DNA of 64,000 bases from contig OZ255841.1 in NCBI GenBank assembly GCA_965277835.1, forward strand, positions 1-64,000. The letters are read 5' to 3'. The DNA is from Arcticimaribacter sp965277835. Lineage in GTDB: Bacteria > Bacteroidota > Bacteroidia > Flavobacteriales > Flavobacteriaceae. Shown here one piece after another: positions 26,734 to 35,715 of the stretch. A model generated the notes under the pieces. That model searched no databases and was not told where the DNA came from. It was given only the letters and a program-made list of their open reading frames with translations. The position numbers and the translations under genes were made by a program. Position 1 is the stretch's first letter. The number at the start of each line of letters is the position of its first letter.

Positions 26734-26764
26734 TTTGTTCAATCAACCACTTAGCGTATTTTTG
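26734..26764 (+). promoter_or_regulatory. Bacteroidota-type promoter for the MazG-like gene
   Basis: TTTG (26734-26737), then exactly 19 bp, then TATTTTTG (26757-26764), an excellent match to the TTTG-N19-TAnnTTTG consensus. The expected RNA start is about 26771, which excludes the upstream in-frame TTG at 26735 as the start of the next gene and supports the ATG at 26780. Confidence 0.75.
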
Positions 26765-26779
26765 TTAAAAATAAAAGTT

Positions 26780-27106
26780 ATGCAAATTCTAGATGCCCAG
26801 AAAGCAGTAGATAAATGGATTAAAACACACGGGGTTAGATATTTTGATGAATTAACCAATATGGCTCAACTGACTGAAGAAGTTGGTGAAGTAGCTCGAA
26901 TTATTGCTCGGAGATATGGAGAGCAAAGTGAAAAGGAGTCAGATAAAGACAAAAACCTTGGGGAAGAGTTAGCAGATGTCGTTTTTGTAGTATTATGTTT
27001 GGCAAACCAGACAGGAGTGAACCTTCAAGACGCTTTTGATAAGAAATTAAATCTAAAATCAAAGCGTGACCATGACAGGCATCAGAATAACCCAAAACTA
27101 AAATAA
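26780..27106 (+). CDS. MazG-like nucleotide pyrophosphohydrolase
   Basis: 108 residues from the ATG at 26780, chosen because the promoter overlaps any longer form. The all-alpha NTP-PPase signature is complete: LTEEVGEV (Glu33, Glu34, Glu37) and GEELADVV (Glu63, Asp66), the EExxE...ExxD magnesium site. Such enzymes hydrolyse nucleoside triphosphates, often modified or non-canonical ones, to monophosphates. It is a single-domain short form rather than full MazG. The aroA ATG follows the stop directly, so both are likely on one transcript. Confidence 0.88.
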   Translation: MQILDAQKAVDKWIKTHGVRYFDELTNMAQLTEEVGEVARIIARRYGEQSEKESDKDKNLGEELADVVFVVLCLANQTGVNLQDAFDKKLNLKSKRDHDRHQNNPKLK

Positions 27107-28333
27107 ATGCTTTTAAAAATAAGCCACCCTACACAAGAATGTATTGGAAATCTTAATATCACGGGTTCTAAAAGTGAGACTAATAGATTATTATTATTAC
27201 AAGCATTATATCCTAATATAATAATATCAAACCAGTCAAACTCAGACGACTCGGTTGCAATGGCTTATGCATTAAAAACAGATTCGGGTATAATTGATAT
27301 ACATCATGCGGGAACGGCTATGCGATTTTTAACAGCTTATTTTGCTGTTCAAGAAAACAGAGAGGTTGTTTTGACAGGGTCTAAGCGAATGAAAGAAAGA
27401 CCTATAAGCGTTTTAGTAGATGCGCTTAGGGCTTTAGGAGCAAACATAGAATATGAGAATAATGAAGGTTTTCCGCCACTTAGAATAAGAGGTAAAAAAC
27501 TTGAAGGAGGCAAAGTAACATTGCCAGCTAATATTAGTAGTCAATATATTTCTGCACTTCTGTTGATTGCACCTCGTTTAGAGAAAGGGCTTAAATTAAC
27601 TCTAGAAGGAGAAATCACATCGCTTCCTTATTTAGAAATGACATTATCATTGCTCAATAGAATAGGTATATCTTTTGAGTTTTCGAATAAAGAAATTTAT
27701 ATACCACCACACGATAATGTAGATGAGCAAACCCAAATAGTAGAATCAGATTGGAGTTCGGCGTCATATCACTTTAGTTGTGTGTCGTTGAGTAATAAAG
27801 GGCAAGTTCGACTAAATAGTTATTTTAAAAATAGTTTGCAAGGAGACTCCGCCTTAGTTGAAATTTATGAAAAATTAGGGGTACAAACTCATTTTAAGGA
27901 TAATCAAATGATTTTGGAAAAAATCAAAAATTTTCAGCTACCTAAGACATTAAACTTAAATCTTATAAAAACACCAGATATAGCTCAAACAATAGCTGTT
28001 ACATGCTATGGTTTAGGTATTGCGTGTAACTTAGAAGGATTACATACCCTAAAAATTAAAGAAACAGATCGATTAGTAGCTTTGGAAAATGAATTGACAA
28101 AAATAGGAGCTACACTTAAAGTTTCTAGTAATAGTTTACACTTAAGTGCAAATCAAAACTTTAAAAAGGATAGAGTAATTGCCACATATAGTGACCATCG
28201 AATGGCTATGGCTTTTGCGCCTATTGGAATAAAAAATAGCTGTCAAATATCAGAAGCTGAAGTGGTTACAAAATCTTACCCCGAGTTTTGGGAAGACTTA
28301 AAAAGAATTGGTTTTGAAGTAATTATAAAATAA
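27107..28333 (+). CDS. aroA: 3-phosphoshikimate 1-carboxyvinyltransferase (EPSP synthase)
   Basis: 408 residues. It joins shikimate-3-phosphate and phosphoenolpyruvate in the sixth step of the shikimate pathway. The shikimate-phosphate site GSKSETNR is at the N-terminus, HHAGTAMRFLTAYF corresponds to the conserved NAGTAMR loop, and the C-terminal DHRMAMAFAP and KETDRL motifs are present. The N-terminal loop reads HHAGT rather than the more common GNAGT. The start immediately follows the preceding stop. Confidence 0.95.
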   Translation: MLLKISHPTQECIGNLNITGSKSETNRLLLLQALYPNIIISNQSNSDDSVAMAYALKTDSGIIDIHHAGTAMRFLTAYFAVQENREVVLTGSKRMKERPISVLVDALRALGANIEYENNEGFPPLRIRGKKLEGGKVTLPANISSQYISALLLIAPRLEKGLKLTLEGEITSLPYLEMTLSLLNRIGISFEFSNKEIYIPPHDNVDEQTQIVESDWSSASYHFSCVSLSNKGQVRLNSYFKNSLQGDSALVEIYEKLGVQTHFKDNQMILEKIKNFQLPKTLNLNLIKTPDIAQTIAVTCYGLGIACNLEGLHTLKIKETDRLVALENELTKIGATLKVSSNSLHLSANQNFKKDRVIATYSDHRMAMAFAPIGIKNSCQISEAEVVTKSYPEFWEDLKRIGFEVIIK

Positions 28334-28355
28334 CTTTCAAAATAAACCTTATTTA

Positions 28356-28388
28356 TTTGACAACCCCCCAGTTGAGGTATTATATTTG
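28356..28388 (+). promoter_or_regulatory. Bacteroidota-type promoter for queA
   Basis: TTTG (28356-28359), 21 bp, then TATATTTG (28381-28388), both perfect consensus elements at an accepted spacing. The expected RNA start is about 28395, 42 bp before the queA ATG. The spacer includes a C-run flanked by CAAC/GTTG, a 4-bp inverted repeat too small to interpret. Confidence 0.75.
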
Positions 28389-28436
28389 CGTTTTTTAGTG
28401 CTTATATAAGTGCAAAAGTATAATAATAAATATTTT

Positions 28437-29486
28437 ATGAAATTATCTAATTTTGATTTTAAACTACCCAAAGAAAGACTTGCTAACTATCCTGCAGAGA
28501 ACCGAGATGAATCGCGATTGATGGTGCTTAATCGGGCAGAGCATACGATTGAACATAAGCAATTTAAAGATATTATTGATTATTTTGAGGAAGATGATGT
28601 GATGATATTGAATAATACTAAAGTTTTTCCGGCACGGTTATTTGGAAATAAAGAAAAAACAGGCGCACGCATTGAAGTTTTTCTGCTAAGAGAATTAAAT
28701 GTAGAACAGAGACTATGGGATGTTTTGGTTGATCCAGCTAGAAAAATAAGAATAGGAAATAAATTATATTTTGGTGAAGATGATAGTCTTGTCGCAGAAG
28801 TAATTGACAACACAACTTCGAGAGGACGTACATTACGTTTTTTCTTTGATGGACCGTACGATGAATTTCGTAAAAAGTTAAAAGAATTAGGAGAAACACC
28901 GTTGCCTAAGTACATAAAGCGAGAACCTGAAGCAATGGATAAAGAACGCTATCAAACTATTTATGCTAAAGTAGAAGGCGCTGTTGCTGCACCTACCGCA
29001 GGGTTACACTTTTCGAAACACTTATTGAGACGACTTGAGATTAAAGGATTAAATTTTGCTGAACTCACGTTGCATGTAGGCTTAGGAACTTTTAGCCCAG
29101 TCGAAGTAGAAGATTTATCTAAATATAAAATGGACTCCGAAGAATTATATATAGATGATAGAACAGTTGAAACTGTAAATAATGGAATTACTAATAAACG
29201 CAAAATTTGTGCTGTTGGTACTACAGTTATGAGAGGATTAGAGAGTTCAGTGTCTTCAATGAGCACTTTAAAGCCTTATAAAGGTTGGACACATAAATTT
29301 ATTTTCCCTCCTTATGATTTTTCTATTGCAAATAGTATGATAACCAATTTTCATACCCCTAAATCAACTTTACTTATGATGGTTTCGGCTTTTGCAGGTG
29401 CAGATTTTATAAAAGAAGCTTATGATATTGCTGTAAAAGAAGAATATAATTTCTATTCTTATGGAGATGCGATGCTTATAATATAA
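28437..29486 (+). CDS. queA: tRNA preQ1(34) S-adenosylmethionine ribosyltransferase-isomerase
   Basis: 349 residues from the ATG at 28437, which begins with the family's MKLSNFDFKLPKERLA; the upstream in-frame GTG at 28410 is rejected. It transfers and isomerises the ribosyl part of SAM onto preQ1 at tRNA position 34 to form epoxyqueuosine. Conserved stretches are RDESRLMVL, NNTKVFPARL, VAAPTAGLHFS, HVGLGTFSPV and MITNFHTPKSTLLMMVSAF. It is followed by rlmN 22 bp later, so two RNA-modification genes share a transcript. Confidence 0.96.
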   Translation: MKLSNFDFKLPKERLANYPAENRDESRLMVLNRAEHTIEHKQFKDIIDYFEEDDVMILNNTKVFPARLFGNKEKTGARIEVFLLRELNVEQRLWDVLVDPARKIRIGNKLYFGEDDSLVAEVIDNTTSRGRTLRFFFDGPYDEFRKKLKELGETPLPKYIKREPEAMDKERYQTIYAKVEGAVAAPTAGLHFSKHLLRRLEIKGLNFAELTLHVGLGTFSPVEVEDLSKYKMDSEELYIDDRTVETVNNGITNKRKICAVGTTVMRGLESSVSSMSTLKPYKGWTHKFIFPPYDFSIANSMITNFHTPKSTLLMMVSAFAGADFIKEAYDIAVKEEYNFYSYGDAMLII

Positions 29487-29508
29487 AGACAAATTAAAAA
29501 TTTTGCTC

Positions 29509-30558
29509 ATGGAGCTGGCTAAAAAAGATATTCGAGCACTTTCTAAAGAAGCTCTTCAAAACTTTTTTAAAACCAATGGGCATCAATCTTATCGGGCTAC
29601 TCAGGTATATCAATGGTTATGGAATAAAGGAGTCCATGATTTTGATAAAATGAATAATTTATCAAAAGAAGTACGCCTGCTACTCGATACTCATTTCATT
29701 ATAAACCATATTTCGGTAGATAAACAACAACGGAGTAAAGATGGAACCATTAAAAACGCAATAAGGTTATATGATAATCGTATTGTCGAATCTGTATTAA
29801 TTCCATCTAAGAATAGAACAACGGCTTGTGTGTCATCTCAGGTAGGCTGTAGTTTAGATTGTAAATTTTGTGCAACTGCTCAATTAGATAGAATGAGAAA
29901 TCTTAATGCAGATGAGATTTTTGACCAAGTTTTAGCAATTAACGAACAAAGTAAAGCATATTTTAATATTCCTCTTTCTAATATTGTATTCATGGGAATG
30001 GGCGAACCCTTAATGAATTATAATAATGTTATAGGTGCTATAGATAAAATAACTTCACCAACAGGATTGGGTATGTCTCCAAAAAGAATAACCCTATCTA
30101 CATCTGGAGTTTCGAAATTAATTCGTAAAATGGCAGACGATAAGGTAAAATTTAATCTTGCAGTTTCACTGCATTCTGCTGTTCAAAAGACGCGAGAAAG
30201 AATTATGCCTTTTTCAATTAAATTTCCGTTAGACGAACTTCTTTCTTCGTTACAATATTGGTATAACTCAACAGGAAGAATGATTACATTTGAATATATA
30301 GTTTGGAAGGGGATTAATGATACTATTGAAGAAGCTAGGGCGTTAGTAAATTTTTGCCGCAAAGTTCCTTCTAAGGTTAATTTGATTGAGTATAACACCA
30401 TCGGAGAAAATACGTTTGAGCAAGCATCAAGCGAGGCATTGTCTCTATATCAAGAATTGTTAACTTCTGCCCGAATAACAAATACAGTTAGACGTTCGCG
30501 AGGTAAAGATATTGATGCAGCTTGTGGACAATTAGCAAATAAAGAATTAAGAAATTAG
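29509..30558 (+). CDS. rlmN: Dual-specificity 23S rRNA/tRNA adenine-C2 methyltransferase RlmN
   Basis: 349 residues from the ATG at 29509 rather than an in-frame TTG two codons earlier. It is a radical-SAM enzyme methylating A2503 of 23S rRNA and A37 of some tRNAs. The 4Fe-4S cysteines are in CSLDCKFC (Cys114, Cys118, Cys121), and the C-terminal catalytic Cys is in RRSRGKDIDAACGQLA. FMGMGEPLMNY and LAVSLHSA are family hallmarks. Confidence 0.96.
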   Translation: MELAKKDIRALSKEALQNFFKTNGHQSYRATQVYQWLWNKGVHDFDKMNNLSKEVRLLLDTHFIINHISVDKQQRSKDGTIKNAIRLYDNRIVESVLIPSKNRTTACVSSQVGCSLDCKFCATAQLDRMRNLNADEIFDQVLAINEQSKAYFNIPLSNIVFMGMGEPLMNYNNVIGAIDKITSPTGLGMSPKRITLSTSGVSKLIRKMADDKVKFNLAVSLHSAVQKTRERIMPFSIKFPLDELLSSLQYWYNSTGRMITFEYIVWKGINDTIEEARALVNFCRKVPSKVNLIEYNTIGENTFEQASSEALSLYQELLTSARITNTVRRSRGKDIDAACGQLANKELRN

Positions 30559-30588
30559 TTTTCTTATAAAGTCATATATTCATAGAAT

Positions 30589-31566
30589 ATGAAAGTTACT
30601 GAACAAATAAAAGCACCGATTTACGAAGAGATGGAACTTTTCGAGAAAAAGTTCAGTAATTCAATGTCTTCAAAAGTAGCTTTATTCAATAGGATAACAC
30701 ATTTTATTGTGAATAGAAAGGGAAAACAAATGCGTCCTATGCTTGTTTTTTTGACGGCTAAATTTATAGGTGAAGGTAAAGTTTCCGAGAAAACGTTTAG
30801 AGGTGCAGCTGTAATTGAACTTATTCACACAGCTACATTGGTTCATGATGATGTAGTTGACGATAGTAATCAAAGGCGAGGTTTTTTTTCAATAAATGCT
30901 TTGTGGAAAAACAAAATTGCAGTTTTGGTGGGAGATTATTTACTCTCGAAAGGACTTTTATTGTGTATAGATAATGAAGATTTTGATTTATTAAAGATTA
31001 TTTCGGTTGCTGTAAAAGAAATGAGCGAAGGAGAATTATTGCAAATTGAAAAATCGAGAAGTCTTGATATTACAGAAGAGGTATATTATAATATTATTCG
31101 GCAAAAGACAGCAACATTATTAGCAGCTTGTTGTGCAATGGGAGCACAGTCTGTTTCTCAAGACAAAGAAGTTGTAGAAAAATTTAGATTTTTTGGCGAA
31201 TTAATTGGAATGGCTTTTCAAATTAAAGATGATATTTTTGATTATAGCGATGCTAAAATAGGAAAGCCCACAGGAATTGATATTAGAGAACAAAAGATGA
31301 CACTTCCTTTAATATACACCCTTAATAAGGTAAGTGCTAAAGAGAGGAGTTGGATTATTCATTCGATAAAAAAGCATAATAAAAATAAGAAAAGAGTAAA
31401 AGAGGTTATTCAACTTGTAAAAGATTCTGGAGGATTAGATTATGCTATAAATAGGATGGAAGAACTTAGAACACAGGCATTAGGTGTTTTAATGTCCTTT
31501 CCTAAAAATCCCTATAGAGATGCTTTAGAACTTATGTTGAATTATGTTATTACCAGAAAACAATAG
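30589..31566 (+). CDS. Long-chain trans-polyprenyl diphosphate synthase
   Basis: 325 residues. The first aspartate-rich motif is HDDVVDDSNQRRG and the second is FQIKDDIFDY; GKQMRPMLV provides the isopentenyl diphosphate site. It lengthens allylic diphosphates, most likely for the menaquinone side chain. Small residues before the first motif (HTATLVHDD) suit a long-chain product rather than geranylgeranyl, but the exact length cannot be read. It lies 30 bp after rlmN and 23 bp before dnaG on the same strand. Confidence 0.9.
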   Translation: MKVTEQIKAPIYEEMELFEKKFSNSMSSKVALFNRITHFIVNRKGKQMRPMLVFLTAKFIGEGKVSEKTFRGAAVIELIHTATLVHDDVVDDSNQRRGFFSINALWKNKIAVLVGDYLLSKGLLLCIDNEDFDLLKIISVAVKEMSEGELLQIEKSRSLDITEEVYYNIIRQKTATLLAACCAMGAQSVSQDKEVVEKFRFFGELIGMAFQIKDDIFDYSDAKIGKPTGIDIREQKMTLPLIYTLNKVSAKERSWIIHSIKKHNKNKKRVKEVIQLVKDSGGLDYAINRMEELRTQALGVLMSFPKNPYRDALELMLNYVITRKQ

Positions 31567-31589
31567 TTTAAACACAATAAATCTTTAGT

Positions 31590-33545
31590 TTGATTTTAAA
31601 AACCACCATAGATCAAGTATATGAAACTGCTCGTGTTGAGGAAGTAATAGGAGATTTTGTGAGTTTAAAAAAATCGGGAACAAATTTTAAAGGTCTCAGC
31701 CCGTTTAGTCAAGAACGCACCCCAAGTTTTATGGTTTCGCCAGTAAAACAAATTTGGAAAGATTTTAGTAGTGGCAAAGGAGGTAATGTAATTGCTTTTT
31801 TAATGGAACATGAACGTTTTTCGTATCCTGAAGCAATTCGTTATTTAGCAAAGAAGTATAATATTGAAATTGAAGAAACAGAGCGTACTGATGCTGAAAA
31901 ACAAAAAGTAGAAGAACGCGAAAGTATGTCTTTGGTTGTAGAATATGCTAAAGAGTATTTTCAAAAAACATTGTGGGAAACAAAAGAAGGTAAAGCAATT
32001 GGGTTAACGTATTTTGAAGAACGCGGTTTTACTGATGAAACTATACGTAAGTTTAATTTAGGATATTCACCTCAAGAGAAAGATATATTTTCTAAAACTG
32101 CTCAAAAAGAGAAATTTCAGTTAGAGTTTCTCGAGAGAACAGGGCTTACTATTGTAAACGAAAATAGTCAAATTGACAGGTTTAGAGGTCGAGTAATATT
32201 TCCAATAAAAGATAGAGTAGGGAGAGTAATTGGTTTCGGAGGGCGAATTTTAGGTAATATAAAAAAAACTGCTAAATATTTAAACTCTCCAGAAAGTGAA
32301 ATATATAATAAGAGTAAAGCTCTTTATGGGATATACCAAGCTAAAAAAAGTATAGCAAAGAAAGATTGCTGTTATTTAGTTGAAGGCTATACAGACGTGA
32401 TACAAATGGCTCAATCGGGGATTGAAAATGTAGTGTCTTCTTCGGGCACAGCACTCACAGAACCTCAGATTAGATTAATTCAAGCGCTTACTCAAAATAT
32501 AGTCGTTCTTTTTGATGGAGATGCTGCTGGTCTGCGGGCAGCCTTACGAGGAGTTGACATGATATTAGCTCAAGGGATGAATGTAAAAGTTTGCACTTTT
32601 CCAGAAGGAGAAGATCCTGATAGTTTTGCACGAAGTCATTCTCAGTCAGAAATAGAGTCTTTCTTAGAAGAAAACGCAAAAGATTTTATCCAATTTAAGG
32701 CGTCCTTATTATTGGAAACAGCTGTCGATGACCCATTCAAAAAAGCACAAACGGTTAAAGATATTATTGAAAGTATCTCGAAAATCCCAGATCCAATTCG
32801 ACAAGAAATTTATGTACAGAGTTGTGCAAAGTTGATGAATGTCTCTGAAGATTCACTTTTTAGTGCTTTAGCACAGCAAGTTAAAAAGGACAGGGTTGAT
32901 TTACAAAAAACTACTATAAAGAAAAAAACGTTTGAGGTAGTTAAAAATAATTTGCCGCAAGACGTTGAAACAGATTATACATTTGTCTTAGAGCAACAAA
33001 TTATTAGCCTTTTAATATTATATGGCGATAGAGAAGAAATTTTTGAAGAAGTAGTTTTAGATTTTGCTGAAGGAGGAGAAGTTTTGGAGAATACAAGAAA
33101 TATAAAAGTCAAAGTTTTTGAGAAAATATTTTTGGATTTACAACAAGATGAAGTGGAATTTGCAAGCCCAAACTTCAAAGGGTTGTATGACTTGTTAATT
33201 CAGCAATTTCAAGCAGAAGGGAAGTTAACAATAGATAAAATAATTCCAAAATTAGATAGTGAATTAAGTGCTTTAGTAAGTGATATTTTGATGACCAGCG
33301 AAAAGTATTTATTACATGAATGGGAGCGGGTAAAAATTTACCCTACTCCATTAGAAAAGAAAGTGGTTGCAACACTTACGGATACCATTCTAAATCTTCG
33401 CAGGCACCTTATAATTAAAAAAATTGAAGAACTTGAAGATCAATTTGTTGATAAAGAACGACACCATGCCGAAGTGCTAGAAGATTTAAAGAATTATTAT
33501 GATTTGAGAAGTATTATTTCAAGAAAACTAAATCGGGTAATTTAA
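31590..33545 (+). CDS. dnaG: DNA primase DnaG with a zinc-less N-terminal domain
   Basis: 651 residues from a TTG; no nearby ATG fits and the family start MI-K-TIDQVYETARVEEVIGD is preserved. It makes RNA primers at the replication fork. The N-terminal DNA-binding domain keeps its fold signature (TPSFMVSPVKQIW, GKGGNVIAFLM), but the four zinc ligands of the CHC2 finger are replaced: Ser37, Ser40, Asp58 and Ser61 stand where Cys, His, Cys and Cys are expected. The TOPRIM core follows (LVEGYTDVIQMAQSG, VVLFDGDAAGLRAA), then a helicase-binding C-terminal region. I recall the same loss in other Flavobacteriia. Confidence 0.95.
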   Translation: MILKTTIDQVYETARVEEVIGDFVSLKKSGTNFKGLSPFSQERTPSFMVSPVKQIWKDFSSGKGGNVIAFLMEHERFSYPEAIRYLAKKYNIEIEETERTDAEKQKVEERESMSLVVEYAKEYFQKTLWETKEGKAIGLTYFEERGFTDETIRKFNLGYSPQEKDIFSKTAQKEKFQLEFLERTGLTIVNENSQIDRFRGRVIFPIKDRVGRVIGFGGRILGNIKKTAKYLNSPESEIYNKSKALYGIYQAKKSIAKKDCCYLVEGYTDVIQMAQSGIENVVSSSGTALTEPQIRLIQALTQNIVVLFDGDAAGLRAALRGVDMILAQGMNVKVCTFPEGEDPDSFARSHSQSEIESFLEENAKDFIQFKASLLLETAVDDPFKKAQTVKDIIESISKIPDPIRQEIYVQSCAKLMNVSEDSLFSALAQQVKKDRVDLQKTTIKKKTFEVVKNNLPQDVETDYTFVLEQQIISLLILYGDREEIFEEVVLDFAEGGEVLENTRNIKVKVFEKIFLDLQQDEVEFASPNFKGLYDLLIQQFQAEGKLTIDKIIPKLDSELSALVSDILMTSEKYLLHEWERVKIYPTPLEKKVVATLTDTILNLRRHLIIKKIEELEDQFVDKERHHAEVLEDLKNYYDLRSIISRKLNRVI

Positions 33546-34324
33546 AGGGTTTTGGGTATTTCACAGACAGGTATAGGTAGCATTTTGTGTTTATTCTTAT
33601 TGTGAAAATCAGTATAAATGGCTAACACCTCTTTTTGTCTTTTAGATAGTGTTTGGTTAGGTTTTTCCGCATTTTGCATTGCCCATTCCAGCTCGTCATA
33701 AGTCGCTCCAATTTGATTTTCATCTGTTCTGTCGTCGTCCCAAAGACCGTCTGTTGGAGCTGCATTTTGAATATCTTCTATAACCCCTAAAGTTTTTGCG
33801 AGTAAAAAAACTTCTGATTTCATAAGGTCAGCAATAGGGCTAATATCGACACCTCCGTCTCCATATTTGGTGTAGAAACCTACGCCAAAATCTTCAACTT
33901 TGTTACCAGTCCCTGCAACTAAATAATTTTCAATAGCTGCAAAATAATAAAGCGTTGTCATTCGTAACCGTGCACGTGAATTAGCTAAACTTAAAAACAC
34001 ACGTTCGGAGGAATTTGTGGCAGGTAATTTTTTTTGAAAGGAATTAAAAACTTCAGTTAAAGATATTGAATGATGCCTAACATTAGGGTAATTACGCTCT
34101 AGCCATGCAATGTGTTTTTGAGCCCGTGCTATCTCATTTTCTTTTTGGTGAATAGGCATTTCGAGGCACAAAACAGGTTTGCCAGTACAAGCGCATAAAG
34201 TTGAGGTTAATGCAGAATCTATACCTCCGGATATACCTATGACAAAACCACTTGATGCAGACTTGTCGGCATAAGAGATGAGCCATTGCACTATATATTC
34301 AATTATTTTTTCTGGCGATTTCAT
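33542..34324 (-). CDS. nadE: NAD(+) synthase, ammonia-dependent type
   Basis: 260 residues from the ATG at 34324; an in-frame TTG at 34336 is less likely. It amidates deamido-NAD in the last step of NAD synthesis. The ATP-pyrophosphatase loop GISGGIDSALT is at residues 30-40. The substrate region GTGNKVEDFGVGFYTKYGDGGVDI is split here only by wording: GTGNKVEDF, then GFYTKYGDGG. No glutaminase domain is attached, so it uses ammonia or an unlinked source. It overlaps dnaG's end by 4 bp and is divergent from gldB, the order seen in gliding Flavobacteriia. Confidence 0.95.
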   Translation of the reverse strand: MKSPEKIIEYIVQWLISYADKSASSGFVIGISGGIDSALTSTLCACTGKPVLCLEMPIHQKENEIARAQKHIAWLERNYPNVRHHSISLTEVFNSFQKKLPATNSSERVFLSLANSRARLRMTTLYYFAAIENYLVAGTGNKVEDFGVGFYTKYGDGGVDISPIADLMKSEVFLLAKTLGVIEDIQNAAPTDGLWDDDRTDENQIGATYDELEWAMQNAEKPNQTLSKRQKEVLAIYTDFHNKNKHKMLPIPVCEIPKTL

Positions 34325-34347
34325 ATGCTTTAGCAATTTTTTGAATG

Positions 34348-34355
34348 TAACTTTG
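34348..34355 (+). promoter_or_regulatory. Putative -7 element for gldB-gldC
   Basis: TAACTTTG matches TAnnTTTG exactly and would start RNA near 34362, 35 bp before the gldB ATG. No good TTTG lies at the right distance upstream; the -33 region would fall over the nadE start codon. The element is therefore tentative. Confidence 0.4.
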
Positions 34356-34396
34356 TGTAAAATTAGGGAACTTATTTTTACATAAAAATTATTTAT

Positions 34397-35377
34397 ATGT
34401 GTTCATTTCTCAAAAAATATATTTTAAGGTTGAGCTTTTGGGTTTCACTTGTGTTTTTATCTTGTGATAACACGAGTTTACTTGAAAAGGAAATAAGTGC
34501 AGTTCCAGTTTCTATTGAGATTGACCGCTTTGATTTAAAATTTTATAATGCCGATTCAGTAGAGTATCAAAAATTAAAAGCACAGTACCCTTATTTATTT
34601 CCAACTCAATACCCAGATAGTATATGGGTTAAACGACAGCGCGATACTATTCAAATCCTTTTACATTCTGAAATTGAAAAGGTTTTCCCTACGCTTGAAC
34701 CAATGAAAGCCGAGCTAGGAGAATTGTATAAACACATCAAATATTATTTTCCTAGAGTGGGTGACCCACATATAGTTACAGTTGTTAATAATGTTGATTA
34801 TCAAAGTAAAACTATTTTTACAGATTCTCTGTTAATAATATCTTTAGACACTTATCTAGGGTCAAAGAATCCAATTTATGAAGGTATTCCAAACTATATT
34901 TCTAAAGATATGGAGCTTCCATATATGACGGCTCATATTGTCGATGAATTAGGTAATGCCTTTTTCAAAACACCGCTTGATAGAACTTTATTAGCACAAA
35001 TGGTTTATTATGGGAAAAAATTATATCTCAAAGATATTCTTTTACCTAAGACATCGGATTATATGAAAATAAGCTATTCAAAAGAACATATAGATTGGGT
35101 TCAAGAAAATGAACGTTATATGTGGCAATATTTTATTGAGAATGAGTTGTTATATAAAACAAAATCTTCTTTGTTACGGCGATTTATTGACCCAGCTCCT
35201 TTTTCTAAATTTTATTTAGAAGTTGATAACGAAACCCCCGGAAAGGTTGGGCAATGGATAGGATGGCAAATTGTACGTTCGTTTATGGAACGAAACCCAG
35301 AAATAACTTTAGAACAATTATCAGAAATTTCGGCTATAGAATTATTTAATAAATCAAATTATAAACCTGCAAAATAA
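34397..35377 (+). CDS. gldB: Gliding motility lipoprotein GldB
   Basis: 326 residues. The lipoprotein signal ends at FLSCDN with Cys23 as the likely acylated residue. The body has the GldB pattern: EIDRFDLKFY, YPYLFPTQYPDSIW and, in the middle, a zinc-peptidase-like fold region (PYMTAHIVDELGNAFF) without an evident HExxH. GldB is required for gliding in Flavobacterium johnsoniae, although its exact place in the T9SS/gliding machinery is unclear. Its TAA overlaps the gldC ATG (TAATG). Its presence fits the T9SS-targeted proteases at 6863-19804. Confidence 0.92.
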   Translation: MCSFLKKYILRLSFWVSLVFLSCDNTSLLEKEISAVPVSIEIDRFDLKFYNADSVEYQKLKAQYPYLFPTQYPDSIWVKRQRDTIQILLHSEIEKVFPTLEPMKAELGELYKHIKYYFPRVGDPHIVTVVNNVDYQSKTIFTDSLLIISLDTYLGSKNPIYEGIPNYISKDMELPYMTAHIVDELGNAFFKTPLDRTLLAQMVYYGKKLYLKDILLPKTSDYMKISYSKEHIDWVQENERYMWQYFIENELLYKTKSSLLRRFIDPAPFSKFYLEVDNETPGKVGQWIGWQIVRSFMERNPEITLEQLSEISAIELFNKSNYKPAK

Positions 35378-35715
35378 TGTCAAAACGAGAAAGTAAAAAT
35401 ATTGCTATTGAAGTGGAATTGGATGAAAATAAAATACCAGAAAAAATTATGTGGTCTGCACTCGATGGTAATGTCGAAAAAGAAGAGGCACAAGCTTTGT
35501 TAATGTCATTGTGGGATGGTAAAAACCAAGAAGCTTTACGTATGGATTTGTGGGTTAAAGAGATGCCAATTGACCAAATGAATGTTTTTTTTCACCAATC
35601 TTTAGTAATGATGAGTCAAACTTTTTTGCGTGCCACCCAAAATGAAAAAATGTCGGCTACAATGAATGACTTCTGCGATTATTTTGCAGAAAAATTAGAG
35701 ATTAGTAAAAAGTAG
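35377..35715 (+). CDS. gldC: Gliding motility protein GldC
   Basis: 112 residues, soluble, no signal peptide. It has the family segments IAIEVELDENKIPEKIMW, ALLMSLWDG and LRMDLWVKEMPIDQMNVFF. GldC improves but is not strictly needed for gliding in Flavobacterium johnsoniae. It is coupled to gldB and overlaps the convergent engB gene by 14 bp. Confidence 0.93.
   Translation: MSKRESKNIAIEVELDENKIPEKIMWSALDGNVEKEEAQALLMSLWDGKNQEALRMDLWVKEMPIDQMNVFFHQSLVMMSQTFLRATQNEKMSATMNDFCDYFAEKLEISKK

Noticed and set aside
26735..26779. Longer N-terminus for the MazG-like protein starting at a TTG.
   Set aside because: A strong promoter overlaps this stretch, so it would not be in the transcript.
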